Below are positions 8,651-16,802 of a stretch of 64,000 bases of DNA, in pieces. How positions within the stretch are numbered: position 1 is the stretch's first letter; every line of letters starts with the position of its first letter. Source of the DNA: Asticcacaulis sp. AC402 (GTDB lineage: Bacteria > Pseudomonadota > Alphaproteobacteria > Caulobacterales > Caulobacteraceae); NCBI RefSeq assembly GCF_000495835.1, contig NZ_AWGC01000001.1:170736-234735 (forward strand), read 5' to 3'. Both the position numbers and the translations under genes were made by a program. The notes beneath the pieces were generated by a model that had not been told where the DNA came from, did not search any database, and saw only the letters and a program-made list of their open reading frames with translations.

Positions 8651-9268
8651 ATGGGGAAACCGCTACAGTCACGGCTGAAACAGCGCAATACGGCCAAGAT
8701 CCTGGACGCAGCCCAGCATGTCTTTGCGACCTATGGTTACCACGGCGCCACTATCGACAAGGTCGCGGCGCGTGCCGACATGTCGCAACCCAACCTTCAC
8801 AACTATTTCAAAACAAAGGCGGACCTTTATGCCGCCGTACTGGACCAGACGCTGAGCCTTTGGCTGGACCTGATCGGCGATCTCGATCCAGCGGGGGAGC
8901 CCCAGGAAGAGCTGCGGCGCTACATCGGTCGCAAGATGGAGCTGTCACGGCAGTTTCCGGAATCGTCACGGGTATTTGCCAATGAGGTTCTGCAAGGCGC
9001 TCCGGTGCTGAAGGTGATGCTAAAAACGCGGGTTCGCGATAAAGTCCGTCTGTTTGCCGAGGCGATCGACGGATGGGTGGCGGCGGGAAAGATTCGCAGC
9101 GTCGATCCATACCATCTCGTGTTTTTGATCTGGAGCGCGACCCAGCACTATGCCGACTTCGGGGCGCAGATCCGGGTGATCATGGACGTGCCGAAACTGA
9201 CAAAGGTGCATTTCGAAGCGGCGGAGGAGTCGATATCGGAGATCATCGTGCGCGGGTTGGCCTTGTGA
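8651..9268 (+). CDS. rutR: TetR-family regulator, RutR-like
   Basis: 205-residue pyrimidine-responsive regulator. N-terminal HTH: AKILDAAQHVFATYGYHGAT, then DKVAARADMSQPNLHNYFKT. The C-terminal ligand domain has the RutR features RQFPESSRVFANEVLQGAP and a long hydrophobic helix LVFLIWSATQHYADF. Length and layout match RutR (about 212 residues in E. coli). Start ATG 8651 follows an AG-rich stretch; upstream in-frame codons do not look protein-like. Placement just before rutBCDA supports the name; known RutR proteins respond to uracil or thymine. Confidence 0.85.
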   Translation: MGKPLQSRLKQRNTAKILDAAQHVFATYGYHGATIDKVAARADMSQPNLHNYFKTKADLYAAVLDQTLSLWLDLIGDLDPAGEPQEELRRYIGRKMELSRQFPESSRVFANEVLQGAPVLKVMLKTRVRDKVRLFAEAIDGWVAAGKIRSVDPYHLVFLIWSATQHYADFGAQIRVIMDVPKLTKVHFEAAEESISEIIVRGLAL

Positions 9269-9308
9269 GCTTGGAACCGGCCGCGTAGCGGCAGTTATCC
9301 AAAGATTT

Positions 9309-9436
9309 GGAACCGCGAATGAACGCGAATAGACGCGAATATCTATGGTCATGCCTAAGCTTGTGCGATGGACTCAGAACCTGCAGGCCTTCGGCTTTTC
9401 CCTAATTTGCGATTATTCGCGTTCATTCGCGGTTCC
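9309..9436. repeat. Paired ACGAAT-type inverted repeat
   Basis: GGAACCGCGAATGAACGCGA at 9309 on is mirrored by TTCGCGTTCATTCGCGGTTC ending at 9436. The arms can form a long hairpin with a ~65-nt loop. It fills most of the gap between rutR and rutB. Related pairs lie at 4823-5150, 33472-33647 and 46156-46392. Confidence 0.75.
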
Positions 9437-9539
9437 AAACGCATTTATTGGACTGCCGAAAAACGCGCTTGCCACGGCCGAAATTCTCTGATTAGCTTAT
9501 CAATTCACAAGCCTGCATCCGATGAGGAGCAAGGGTTTC

Positions 9540-10226
9540 ATGAGCGCTGACACACCCCCGTTTGACCTGCCCGCTCGGCCGGAAGCGCTCTCGCTCAAGG
9601 CGCTTGAGACCGCCGTGATCGTGATCGACATGCAAAACGCCTACGCCTCGCCAGGCGGCTATGTCGATCTGGCCGGTTTCGATATTTCCGGCGCCCGGTC
9701 GACCATCGCCAATATCAAACGCACCCTTTCCGCCGCCCGGGAAGCCAGCATCCAGGTGGTCTATCTGCAAAACGGCTGGGACCCCGACTATGTCGAGGCC
9801 GGCACGCCGATGTCGCCCAACTGGCACAAGTCGAATGCGCTGAAGACCATGCGACGCAACCCCAAGCTCCAGGGCAAGCTGCTGGCGCGTGGTGGTTGGG
9901 ATTACGATATCATCGACGACCTGCAACCCCAGCCCGGCGACATCAAGGTCGCCAAGACGCGCTATTCCGCCTTCTTCAATTCGCAGCTCGACAGCATTCT
10001 GCGCTCGCGCGGCATCCGAAATCTCATCTTTGTCGGCATCGCCACCAATGTCTGCGTCGAAAGCACCCTGCGCGACGGTTTCCATCTCGAATATTTCGGC
10101 ATCATGCTGGAAGACGCCACGCACCAGTTGGGGCCGGCTTTCATCCAGCAGGCCACGGTCTATAACATCGAGACCTTCTTCGGCTGGGTCGCCACGGTCG
10201 ACGATTTCATCAACGCCATTACCTGA
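9540..10226 (+). CDS. rutB: Ureidoacrylate/peroxyureidoacrylate amidohydrolase RutB
   Basis: Isochorismatase-like amidohydrolase of the Rut uracil pathway; releases carbamate and ammonia from the ring-opened product of RutA. 228 residues (E. coli RutB is 230). The Asp-Lys-Cys triad is visible: D30 in [11 protein letters not shown]139 in [10 protein letters not shown] and C172 in [10 protein letters not shown]. Start ATG 9540 is preceded by AGGAGCAAGGG; an upstream ATG at 9522 overlaps that ribosome binding site and is less likely. First gene of the rutBCDA operon. Confidence 0.93.
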   Translation: MSADTPPFDLPARPEALSLKALETAVIVIDMQNAYASPGGYVDLAGFDISGARSTIANIKRTLSAAREASIQVVYLQNGWDPDYVEAGTPMSPNWHKSNALKTMRRNPKLQGKLLARGGWDYDIIDDLQPQPGDIKVAKTRYSAFFNSQLDSILRSRGIRNLIFVGIATNVCVESTLRDGFHLEYFGIMLEDATHQLGPAFIQQATVYNIETFFGWVATVDDFINAIT

Positions 10227-10235
10227 GAGGTTCAT

Positions 10236-10622
10236 ATGCCCAAGACCGCGATCAACCCACCTGGTTTCCCCAAGCCGCTGGCCCCCTACTCCTCCGGAAC
10301 CAAGGCCGACGGCATCGTCTATGTCTCCGGCACCCTCGCGATCAACCCGGACGGCTCGATCCATGCCCCGGACGACGCGTCGGCCCAGACCCGCCATATT
10401 CTGGAGACCATCAAGAAGGTGGTCGAGGCCGGGGGCGGCACGCTGGACGACGTCACCTTCAACCACATATTCCTGACCGACTGGGCGCATTACGCCGCCA
10501 TGAACGCGGTCTACGCCGAATATTTCCCGGGTGAAAAGCCGGCGCGCTTCTGCATCCAGTGTGGCCTGGTCAAGCCTGGCCTTGTGGTCGAAATCGCTTC
10601 CGTCGCGCATGTCGGTCGCTGA
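10236..10622 (+). CDS. rutC: RidA-family protein RutC (aminoacrylate deaminase)
   Basis: 128-residue YjgF/YER057c/UK114-fold protein acting after RutB on aminoacrylate. Seen: [14 protein letters not shown], the helix [20 protein letters not shown] and the ligand-site Arg in [15 protein letters not shown] with the following LVVEIASVA. Start has GAGAGG nine nt upstream. It starts 9 nt after rutB and its last 14 nt overlap rutD, so translation is likely coupled. Confidence 0.92.
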   Translation: MPKTAINPPGFPKPLAPYSSGTKADGIVYVSGTLAINPDGSIHAPDDASAQTRHILETIKKVVEAGGGTLDDVTFNHIFLTDWAHYAAMNAVYAEYFPGEKPARFCIQCGLVKPGLVVEIASVAHVGR

Positions 10623-11448
10623 GTTGACCCCTGTTTCAGAAGGCGATTTTCAGTTCATCAACGGGCTGGCCGTAACGGTTTACGGCTCAGGCCCACCCAT
10701 TATCATGTCACCCGGCCTGGGCGGTTTGGGCAGCTACTGGCGGCCGCAACTGGGCGCACTGAGCGACTATCAGGTCATTCTCTACGACCACCGCGGCACG
10801 GGGGAGAGTGCGCGCGATATCGGTGATGATTACAGCGCTTCCGACCTGGCCGACGACCTCTATCGCATCATCACCGGGCTGGACCTGGACGCCGCCCACA
10901 TCGTCGGCCATGCCGCCGGCGCGGTGGCGGCGTTGCAACTGGCGTTGGACCGGCCCGACAAGGTCAAGTCGGTCACGGCCGTCAATGGTTGGGCCAAGGC
11001 CGACCGCTATTTCAAGCGCTGTTTCGATATCCGCCTGGGCATCTATGAGGCCGGCGGGCCGGAAGCTTACTTACGCGCCCAGCCATTATTCCTGTTTCCG
11101 GCGGAGTGGATCGCCGAACACCTCGACGACCTGGACGCCCAGGCCGCGCATCATGCGCCGGGTTTCCAGAGCGAAGCGACCCTGCGCGCCCGTATCGGCG
11201 CCCTGGCAGAGTTCGATATTTCGAAAAGACTAGGCGATATCGAAGCGCCCGTTCTGGTGATCGGGGCGCTGGATGACATGCTCGTGCCGGTGCGCTGCTC
11301 GGTGACTCTGTCGGAAGGTTTGACCGATGCGCAGTTCGTCGGCCTGCCGTGGGGCGGCCATGCCTGCAACGTCACCGTGCCGGAAGAGTTTAACGGATAC
11401 CTGACACAGTTTCTCACCGCGGTCGAAAGCCTGGAAGGACAAGAGTAA
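10609..11448 (+). CDS. rutD: Alpha/beta hydrolase RutD
   Basis: 279-residue alpha/beta-hydrolase-fold protein that accelerates aminoacrylate breakdown in the Rut pathway. The nucleophile-elbow position reads [13 protein letters not shown], with Ala where hydrolases usually have Ser; E. coli RutD also carries Ala here (GHALG), so this is a family trait and not a defect. Other RutD-like blocks: [28 protein letters not shown] and [11 protein letters not shown]. It overlaps rutC by 14 nt and rutA by one nt (TAATG). Confidence 0.92.
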   Translation: MSVAELTPVSEGDFQFINGLAVTVYGSGPPIIMSPGLGGLGSYWRPQLGALSDYQVILYDHRGTGESARDIGDDYSASDLADDLYRIITGLDLDAAHIVGHAAGAVAALQLALDRPDKVKSVTAVNGWAKADRYFKRCFDIRLGIYEAGGPEAYLRAQPLFLFPAEWIAEHLDDLDAQAAHHAPGFQSEATLRARIGALAEFDISKRLGDIEAPVLVIGALDDMLVPVRCSVTLSEGLTDAQFVGLPWGGHACNVTVPEEFNGYLTQFLTAVESLEGQE

Positions 11449-12527
11449 TGGAAATTGGCGTCTTCATCCCCATCGGCAACAATGGCTGGCTTATCTCCGA
11501 GAACGCGCCGCAGTACATGCCATCGTTCGAGCTCAACAAGACCATCGTCCAGAAGGCTGAAGGCTATGGCCTCGACTTTGCGCTCAGCATGATCAAGCTG
11601 CGCGGGTTCGGCGGCAAGACCGAGTTCTGGGAGCACAATCTCGAGAGCTTTACCCTGATGGCCGGGCTGGCCGCGGTGACGTCGAAGATCAAGATCTTCG
11701 CCACCTCGGCGACCCTGACTCTGCCTCCGGCGATCGTGGCGCGGATGGCCTCAACCATCGATTCCATCGCGCCGGGGCGGTTCGGCATCAATCTGGTCAC
11801 CGGCTGGCAGAAGGCGGAATACGACCAGATGGGGCTGTGGCCAGGCGAGCAGCACTATCTCAAGCGCTACGATATGCTGAGCGAATACGCCCAGATTTTG
11901 CGCGACCTGTTCGACACCGGGGTGTCGGACTTCAAGGGCCAGTACTTCGAGATGACCGACTGCCGAGTCAGTCCGCGGCCGGCGTCATCGCCCAAGATCA
12001 TCTGTGCCGGCTCATCCGACGAAGGCCTGGCCTTTTCGGCGCAGTATGCCGACTATGCGTTTTGCTTAGGGGTTGGGGTCAATACGCCGAAGGCGTTCGA
12101 GAAGAACAATGTCCGGCTGAAGGCGGCGACCGACAAGACCGGCCGCGAGGTCTCGACCTTCGTGCTGATGATGGTCATTGCCGATGAGACCGATGCGGCT
12201 GCCGAGGCCAAATGGCAGTCCTATCGCGATGGCGTTGACGAGGACGCGGTCAAGTGGCTGAAGGCGCAATCGGCGCCCAATGCCGTCAACAAGACGACCA
12301 ATACGGTGCAGTTGTCTGACACCGTGTCGGCGGTGAACATCAATATGGGTACGCTTGTGGGTTCCTACGCCAAGGTCGCCGCCATGCTGGACGAAATGGC
12401 CGAGGTGCCGGGCACCGGCGGCGTGCTGTTGACGTTTGATGATTTTGTGAAGGGGATGGATGACTTCGGCACCAAGATCCAGCCGCTGATGAAAACCCGC
12501 CAGCATCTGAAGGTGGCGGCCGAGTAA
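11448..12527 (+). CDS. rutA: Pyrimidine monooxygenase RutA
   Basis: FMN-dependent luciferase-fold monooxygenase that opens the uracil ring between N3 and C4. 359 residues, close to E. coli RutA (~360-380). Blocks: [56 protein letters not shown] and [18 protein letters not shown]. It normally needs an NADH:flavin reductase (RutF), which is not in this window; neither are rutE and rutG. The TAA stop coincides with the target-site triplet of the repeat element that follows. Confidence 0.93.
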   Translation: MEIGVFIPIGNNGWLISENAPQYMPSFELNKTIVQKAEGYGLDFALSMIKLRGFGGKTEFWEHNLESFTLMAGLAAVTSKIKIFATSATLTLPPAIVARMASTIDSIAPGRFGINLVTGWQKAEYDQMGLWPGEQHYLKRYDMLSEYAQILRDLFDTGVSDFKGQYFEMTDCRVSPRPASSPKIICAGSSDEGLAFSAQYADYAFCLGVGVNTPKAFEKNNVRLKAATDKTGREVSTFVLMMVIADETDAAAEAKWQSYRDGVDEDAVKWLKAQSAPNAVNKTTNTVQLSDTVSAVNINMGTLVGSYAKVAAMLDEMAEVPGTGGVLLTFDDFVKGMDDFGTKIQPLMKTRQHLKVAAE

Positions 12528-12660
12528 TACCAACCCGCGAAAATCTTGACTCATCGTGGGTTGGCAAGCGCGACTGCGCGCCCGAGCTTTTGCGAGGAGC
12601 CATGCGGCGCTTGAGCTGAAAAAAACGAATACCAAGCGTCATTCTTTATGAGGCTTGGTA
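12528..12660 (+). mobile_element. Two-hairpin palindromic element, copy 1
   Basis: 133-bp non-coding element, near-identical over most of its length to the reverse complement of 56444-56589. Hairpin 1: CCAACCCGCGA pairs with TCGTGGGTTGG. Hairpin 2: ATACCAAGC pairs with GCTTGGTAT, with inner TCAT/ATGA. The shared core contains GCGAGGAGCCATGCGGCGCT and TTGAGCTGAAAAAA. Ends read TACCAA...TTGGTA and are flanked by TAA on both sides (12525-12527 and 12661-12663); the left TAA is also the rutA stop codon. Confidence 0.75.
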
Positions 12661-12684
12661 TAAGCCGTATTTTCCCTTTTCCTG

Positions 12685-12834
12685 CCGGCGGGAAGAGGAC
12701 GAGAGCGGAACGAAGTGAAGGCGATCGGCGCGGGCCTGCGAGGCTGAGAGGCCTTCCGAAGACGATGGCGCACCGGAAATTGTGCTGGCCCCTCACCCTA
12801 ACCTCTCCCCGTGAAGAACGGGGAGAGGGGCTTT
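12685..12834 (+). repeat. CTCTCCCC composite repeat, copy 1
   Basis: Shares, in order, GAAGAGGACGAGAGC, GGCGATCGG, GGCCTTCCGAAGACGAT and CTAACCTCTCCCCGTGAAGAAC with 22551-22713. The right end holds a hairpin CCTCTCCCCGT/ACGGGGAGAGG. It lies directly before the nucleoside hydrolase and ends about 20 nt from its start codon. Confidence 0.65.
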
Positions 12835-12854
12835 ACGGAGATCTCTCCCACCCC

Positions 12855-13787
12855 ATGCGTAAAATCATCATCGATACCGATCCGGGCCAGGACGATGCCC
12901 TGGCCCTGCTTCTGGCCCTGGCCTCACCGGACGAGCTCGACATCCTGGGCATCGTCGCGGTGGCCGGGAATGTGCCGCTGCACCACACACTCAATAACGC
13001 CCGCAAGATCGTCGAACTGAGCGGCCGGACCGACATCAAAATCTATGCCGGTTCCGACCGGCCGCTGCGCCAGACCCTGGTCACCGCCGAGCACGTCCAT
13101 GGTGCTACCGGCCTCGATGGTCCCGATTTACCGGAACCAACCCATCCGGTCGAAACCCAACACGGCGTCGACTTTATCATCGATACCTTGCGAAACGTCA
13201 CCGACGTGACCCTGGTGACTCTTGGCCCCCTGACCGATATCGCCAAGGCCTTCCAGCAAGCGCCGGACATCATTTCTAAAATTCGGGAAATGGTCATGAT
13301 GCTGGGCGCCTGGCGCGAACTGGGCAATGTTACACCGACCGCCGAGTTCAACGCCTATGTCGATCCGGAAGCCGTCGATATCGTGTTAAACAGTGGTGCC
13401 AACCTGACCCTGCTGCCGCTCGACGCCACACACAAGGTGCAGTCGACCCAGGACCGGTTGCAGGTTCTGCGCGACATGGCCAACCGAACCGGACCGCAGG
13501 CGGCTATCATGCTGAAGGCGTCGGAAGCATTCGATATCAAGAAGTTCGGCTGGGATGGTGCGCCGCTGCACGATCCGTGCACCATCGCCTACCTGCTGAA
13601 GCCGGAATTGTTCACGGGCCGCGCCGTCAATGTCTCTGTCGAAACCCAAAGTCAGCTAACGCTCGGCATGACCGTGGTCGACTGGTATCGCGCCACCGAT
13701 CGCTGGCCCAATGCCAACTTCATCCACGATGCCGAGGCGGTGGGTTTCTACGACCTCTTGTTTGAGCGCCTGCGACGCCTACCTTAA
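12855..13787 (+). CDS. Nucleoside hydrolase (IunH/RihA-B family)
   Basis: Cytoplasmic N-ribohydrolase that splits (pyrimidine) nucleosides into base and ribose. 310 residues with the Ca-binding Asp cluster IIIDTDPGQDDALALLLAL near the N-terminus, then VAGNVPLHHTLNNA, TLGPLTDIAKAF, MMLGAWRELGNVTPTAEFNA and APLHDPCTIAYLL. Start ATG 12855; upstream sequence belongs to a repeat and offers only a distant GGAG. Context with the Rut operon and ribokinase suggests uridine or related nucleosides as substrate, though the family is broad. Confidence 0.9.
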   Translation: MRKIIIDTDPGQDDALALLLALASPDELDILGIVAVAGNVPLHHTLNNARKIVELSGRTDIKIYAGSDRPLRQTLVTAEHVHGATGLDGPDLPEPTHPVETQHGVDFIIDTLRNVTDVTLVTLGPLTDIAKAFQQAPDIISKIREMVMMLGAWRELGNVTPTAEFNAYVDPEAVDIVLNSGANLTLLPLDATHKVQSTQDRLQVLRDMANRTGPQAAIMLKASEAFDIKKFGWDGAPLHDPCTIAYLLKPELFTGRAVNVSVETQSQLTLGMTVVDWYRATDRWPNANFIHDAEAVGFYDLLFERLRRLP

Positions 13788-13943
13788 GGGTTCACAGGAG
13801 AACCCGCATGGTCAAGGCGCTGCGGGTCGACGCAACCGCCGGACGACCAGCGCGACGATCCTGACGCCATAGCCAATTTGCGTAAAAAAGCGCACACTCT
13901 CCTGGCGCACGGTGCGCGAAACGATTCCAACAGGGGAAATGTC

Positions 13944-14633
13944 ATGTTCAAGAAGCTTTCGGCGGAAGTTTTTGGTACGTTTTGGCTGGTGTTTGGTGGT
14001 TGCGGCAGTGCGGTTCTTGCGGCCGCGTTTCCAGAGGTCGGGATAGGTCTGACCGGTGTTTCCATCGCTTTCGGTTTAACGGTGCTGACCATGGCCTATG
14101 CGGTCGGCGGCATCAGCGGTGGGCATTTCAATCCGGCGGTTTCACTGGGTCTGGCGGTGGCGGGTAAGTTCAGTTGGGCGTCCCTGCCGGGCTACTGGAT
14201 CGCGCAGGTCACCGGGGCGATTCTGGCTGGCGGCGCCCTGTATCTGGTAGCGACCGGCAAGGCCGACGCTACCGTCGGCGGATTTGCCAGCAACGGCTAT
14301 GACGCCCTGTCACCCGGCGGGTTTTCGATGACGGCGGCTCTGATCATCGAAGTGCTGCTGACGGCCTTTTTCCTGATCATCATTCTGGGCGCGACGTCCG
14401 GACGCGTGCCGGCCGGTTTTGCGCCGATCGCCATTGGCCTGGCGCTGACCCTGATCCATCTGATTTCCATTCCGGTCACCAACACGTCGGTTAATCCGGC
14501 GCGCTCGACCGGCGTCGCCTTGTTCGCCGAAACGGCAGCCCTGTCCCAACTCTGGTTGTTCTGGGTCGCTCCGCTGGTCGGCGCCACCATCGGCGCGCTG
14601 ATCTACAGGTTGCTGTGGAACGAAAAAGCGTGA
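13944..14633 (+). CDS. aqpZ: Aquaporin Z
   Basis: 229-residue inner-membrane water channel (E. coli AqpZ is 231). Two half-helix NPA motifs: GGHFNPAVS and TSVNPARS. The residues expected at the selectivity filter of a water-specific channel are present: Phe in VSIAFGL, His in LIHLISIP, Thr before SVNPARS and Arg within it. Start ATG 13944 follows CAGGGGA. It is convergent with dinB. Confidence 0.95.
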   Translation: MFKKLSAEVFGTFWLVFGGCGSAVLAAAFPEVGIGLTGVSIAFGLTVLTMAYAVGGISGGHFNPAVSLGLAVAGKFSWASLPGYWIAQVTGAILAGGALYLVATGKADATVGGFASNGYDALSPGGFSMTAALIIEVLLTAFFLIIILGATSGRVPAGFAPIAIGLALTLIHLISIPVTNTSVNPARSTGVALFAETAALSQLWLFWVAPLVGATIGALIYRLLWNEKA

Positions 14634-14638
14634 GTTGC

Positions 14639-14668
14639 AGGGGCCGGTGGTGTCAAACCGCCGGCCCT
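14639..14668. terminator. Hairpin between convergent aqpZ and dinB
   Basis: AGGGGCCGGTGGT pairs imperfectly with ACCGCCGGCCCT across a 5-nt loop, at the junction of two convergent genes. No T-run follows on either strand, so a role as a terminator is a weak inference. Confidence 0.35.
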
Positions 14669-15764
14669 ACAACAGCAGGCTCAACTGCCTCATGTCCTGC
14701 GGTTCATCTTCCTCGTCCTCGCTCAATGACGACAGGCTGATCCCCAACAAGCGAATGCTCTTCACCACCGGAAACACACCTTCCAGCAGGTCGCGGCCTA
14801 TCCGCGTCATCGCGGTCTTGTCGGCCAAGGGCGCAGCGAGCGTGCGCGAACGGGTTATGGTGGTGAAGTCGCTGTATTTGACCTTCAAGGTCACGGTCCT
14901 TCCCTTGATCTGGTTGGCCTCGATATGGCGCCAGACCTTGTCGAGGATCGGCTGCAACTGCTCCCAAGCGCCGTCCAGGGTCGAAACGTCTTCGAAGAAG
15001 GTGTTCTCACCGCCGACCGATTTGCGCTCGCGGTCAGGCTTGACCTGGCGGTGGCAGATGCCGCGCGAGACGTTGTAATAGTAGCTGCCGGAAATACCGA
15101 AGTGCTTCTGGAGGAAGGCCAGGGACTGGTTACGGATGTCCAGACCGGTATAGAGCCCCAGCCGGTTCATCTTCGCCGCCGTCGCCGGGCCGACACCATA
15201 GAACTTTTTGACCGGCAGGGTCGCCACAAAGTCTGGTCCCTGGGACGGTTTGATGACGAACAGGCCGTCGGGCTTCTTCTGATCTGAGGCGATCTTGGCC
15301 AGGAACTTGTTGTAGGACACGCCCGCCGAGGCCGTCAGTTGGGTTACCTCACGGATGCGGGCGCGGATTTCCTCCGCGATTTGGGTCGCTGAGGCCATGC
15401 CTTTCAGGTTTTCCGTCACGTCGAGATAGGCCTCGTCCAGCGACAGAGGTTCGACCAGGGACGTGTAGTCGAAGAAGATGTCGCGGATCTGGTGCGACAC
15501 CTCGCGGTAGACCTCGAAGCGGTGCTTGACGAAGATCAGGTCGGGGCATTTGCGTTTCGCCGTGACCGAGGGCATGGCGGAATAGACGCCGTGTTTGCGT
15601 GCTTCGTAGGAGGCTGCTGCCACGACACCGCGCAGGCCACCGCCGCCGACGGCGACGGGTTTGCCGCGCAGTTCCGGGAAATCGCGCTGTTCCACCGACG
15701 CGAAAAAGGCATCCATGTCAACATGGATAATCTTTCTCTGGGGCGGTGTATCGGCACTGTCCAT
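14667..15764 (-). CDS. dinB: DNA polymerase IV (Y-family)
   Basis: 365-residue translesion polymerase. Catalytic acids visible: D16 in HVDMDAFFASVEQ and D110/E111 in SLDEAYLDV; also VKKFYGVGPATAAKM (thumb HhH) and a little-finger domain ending in a beta-clamp motif RQLSLLL at the extreme C-terminus. Start is ATG (MDSADTPPQRKI). An alphaproteobacterial LexA box lies about 40 bp upstream, so SOS induction is likely. Confidence 0.96.
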   Translation of the reverse strand: MDSADTPPQRKIIHVDMDAFFASVEQRDFPELRGKPVAVGGGGLRGVVAAASYEARKHGVYSAMPSVTAKRKCPDLIFVKHRFEVYREVSHQIRDIFFDYTSLVEPLSLDEAYLDVTENLKGMASATQIAEEIRARIREVTQLTASAGVSYNKFLAKIASDQKKPDGLFVIKPSQGPDFVATLPVKKFYGVGPATAAKMNRLGLYTGLDIRNQSLAFLQKHFGISGSYYYNVSRGICHRQVKPDRERKSVGGENTFFEDVSTLDGAWEQLQPILDKVWRHIEANQIKGRTVTLKVKYSDFTTITRSRTLAAPLADKTAMTRIGRDLLEGVFPVVKSIRLLGISLSSLSEDEEDEPQDMRQLSLLL

Positions 15765-15802
15765 CGTCTGACTCAGGAGACTTGACTCACACCATATAGT
15801 TG

Positions 15803-15817
15803 GAACATTAAGTGAAC
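15803..15817 (-). promoter_or_regulatory. SOS box (LexA site) of dinB
   Basis: On the minus strand GTTCACTTAATGTTC fits the alphaproteobacterial LexA consensus GTTC-N7-GTTC exactly. It lies 38 nt upstream of the dinB start, where it would cover the promoter (a TATAT stretch follows it). Confidence 0.8.
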
Positions 15818-15885
15818 AACTTATATTTTGACGCCACCCTTATCGGGCGGTAGAGCCTGTTTTAAAAACCTGTCAGGCTGAGCCG

Positions 15886-15962
15886 AAAAGGGCTGGTTTC
15901 GAGAACCGGAGCGGAGCGTACTTAAGTACGTGAGCACCGGAAGCGCAGAAAACAGCCCTTTT
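15886..15962. repeat. Nested palindromic repeat with TTAAGTAC core
   Basis: Outer arms AAAAGGGCTG (15886-15895) and CAGCCCTTTT (15953-15962) with partly matching flanks; the loop contains the perfect palindrome CGTACTTAAGTACG (15917-15930) within GGAGCGG...CACCGG arms. It forms a cruciform-type structure between dinB and the DUF72 gene. No coding capacity. Confidence 0.6.
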
Positions 15963-16007
15963 GCAGGCCAGCCGGACGGATTTGCATTCAGGCGACAGGA
16001 GGGTGCC

Positions 16008-16802
16008 ATGGCAGGAAAGATCTATGTGGGCATCGGCGGCTGGACCTATGAACCTTGGCGCGGGCCCTTCTATCCGGATGGTCTTAGCCAGAAGCGTGAG
16101 CTCGAATACGCCGCGGCGAAACTGACCTCGATCGAAGTCAATGGCACCTATTACAGTTCGCAAAAACCTGAGACCTTCCGCAAGTGGCGCGAAGAAACAC
16201 CCGACGATTTTATCTTTTCGCTCAAGGGTTCGCGCTACTGCACCAATCGCAAGGATCTGAGCCAGTCGGCCGAGTCGGTCGACCGTTTCCTGAACAGCGG
16301 CATCAGCGAACTGGGGCCGAAACTCGGTCCCCTCAACTGGCAGTTCATGGCCACCAAGACGTTCGATCCGGTCGATTTCGAGAACTTCCTCAAACTTCTG
16401 CCGCCCGAGGTCGACGAGGTTAAGCTGCGCCACGCCGTCGAGGTCCGCCATAACAGCTTTTGCTGCGCCGAATTCGTCGACCTGTGCCGCCGTTACGGTG
16501 TCGCCATCATTACCGGCGTCGACGATCCGGACTTCCCGGTGATTGCCGACCTGACCGCCGACTTCGCCTATGTCCGCCTGATGGGCAGCCAGGAGAGCGA
16601 GCCGCTGGGCTACACGCCCCAGGCGCTGGACGAGTGGGCTTACCGCGCCCGCACCCTGGCCGAAGGCCAGGTGCCCCATGATCTCGCCACTTTTGGCGGA
16701 CCGCGGGCCGCGAAGGACCACGACGTCTTCTTTTACGTCATCGGCGGCCACAAGGTGGTCAACCCGCAGACCGCCATGGCACTGATCGAGAGGCTGGCAT
16801 GA
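16008..16802 (+). CDS. DUF72 domain protein (TIM-barrel, YecE-like)
   Basis: 264-residue protein of the DUF72/YecE family. Typical blocks: YVGIGGWTYEPWRGPFYP at the N-terminus, TSIEVNGTYYSSQKPETF, FIFSLKGSRYCTN, then EVRHNSFCC and FAYVRLMGSQ. The biochemical function of the family is not settled. Start ATG 16008 follows AGGAGGG. Its stop overlaps the next start (ATGA), so it is the first gene of a three-gene operon. Confidence 0.9.
   Translation: MAGKIYVGIGGWTYEPWRGPFYPDGLSQKRELEYAAAKLTSIEVNGTYYSSQKPETFRKWREETPDDFIFSLKGSRYCTNRKDLSQSAESVDRFLNSGISELGPKLGPLNWQFMATKTFDPVDFENFLKLLPPEVDEVKLRHAVEVRHNSFCCAEFVDLCRRYGVAIITGVDDPDFPVIADLTADFAYVRLMGSQESEPLGYTPQALDEWAYRARTLAEGQVPHDLATFGGPRAAKDHDVFFYVIGGHKVVNPQTAMALIERLA

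Noticed and set aside
9269..9539. Search for an E. coli-type RutR site (TTGACC...GGTCAA) before rutB.
   Set aside because: No such palindrome is present; only the ACGAAT repeat was found.
10870..10960. RutD lacks the nucleophile Ser, suggesting an inactive hydrolase.
   Set aside because: E. coli RutD also has Ala at this position, so it is normal for the family.
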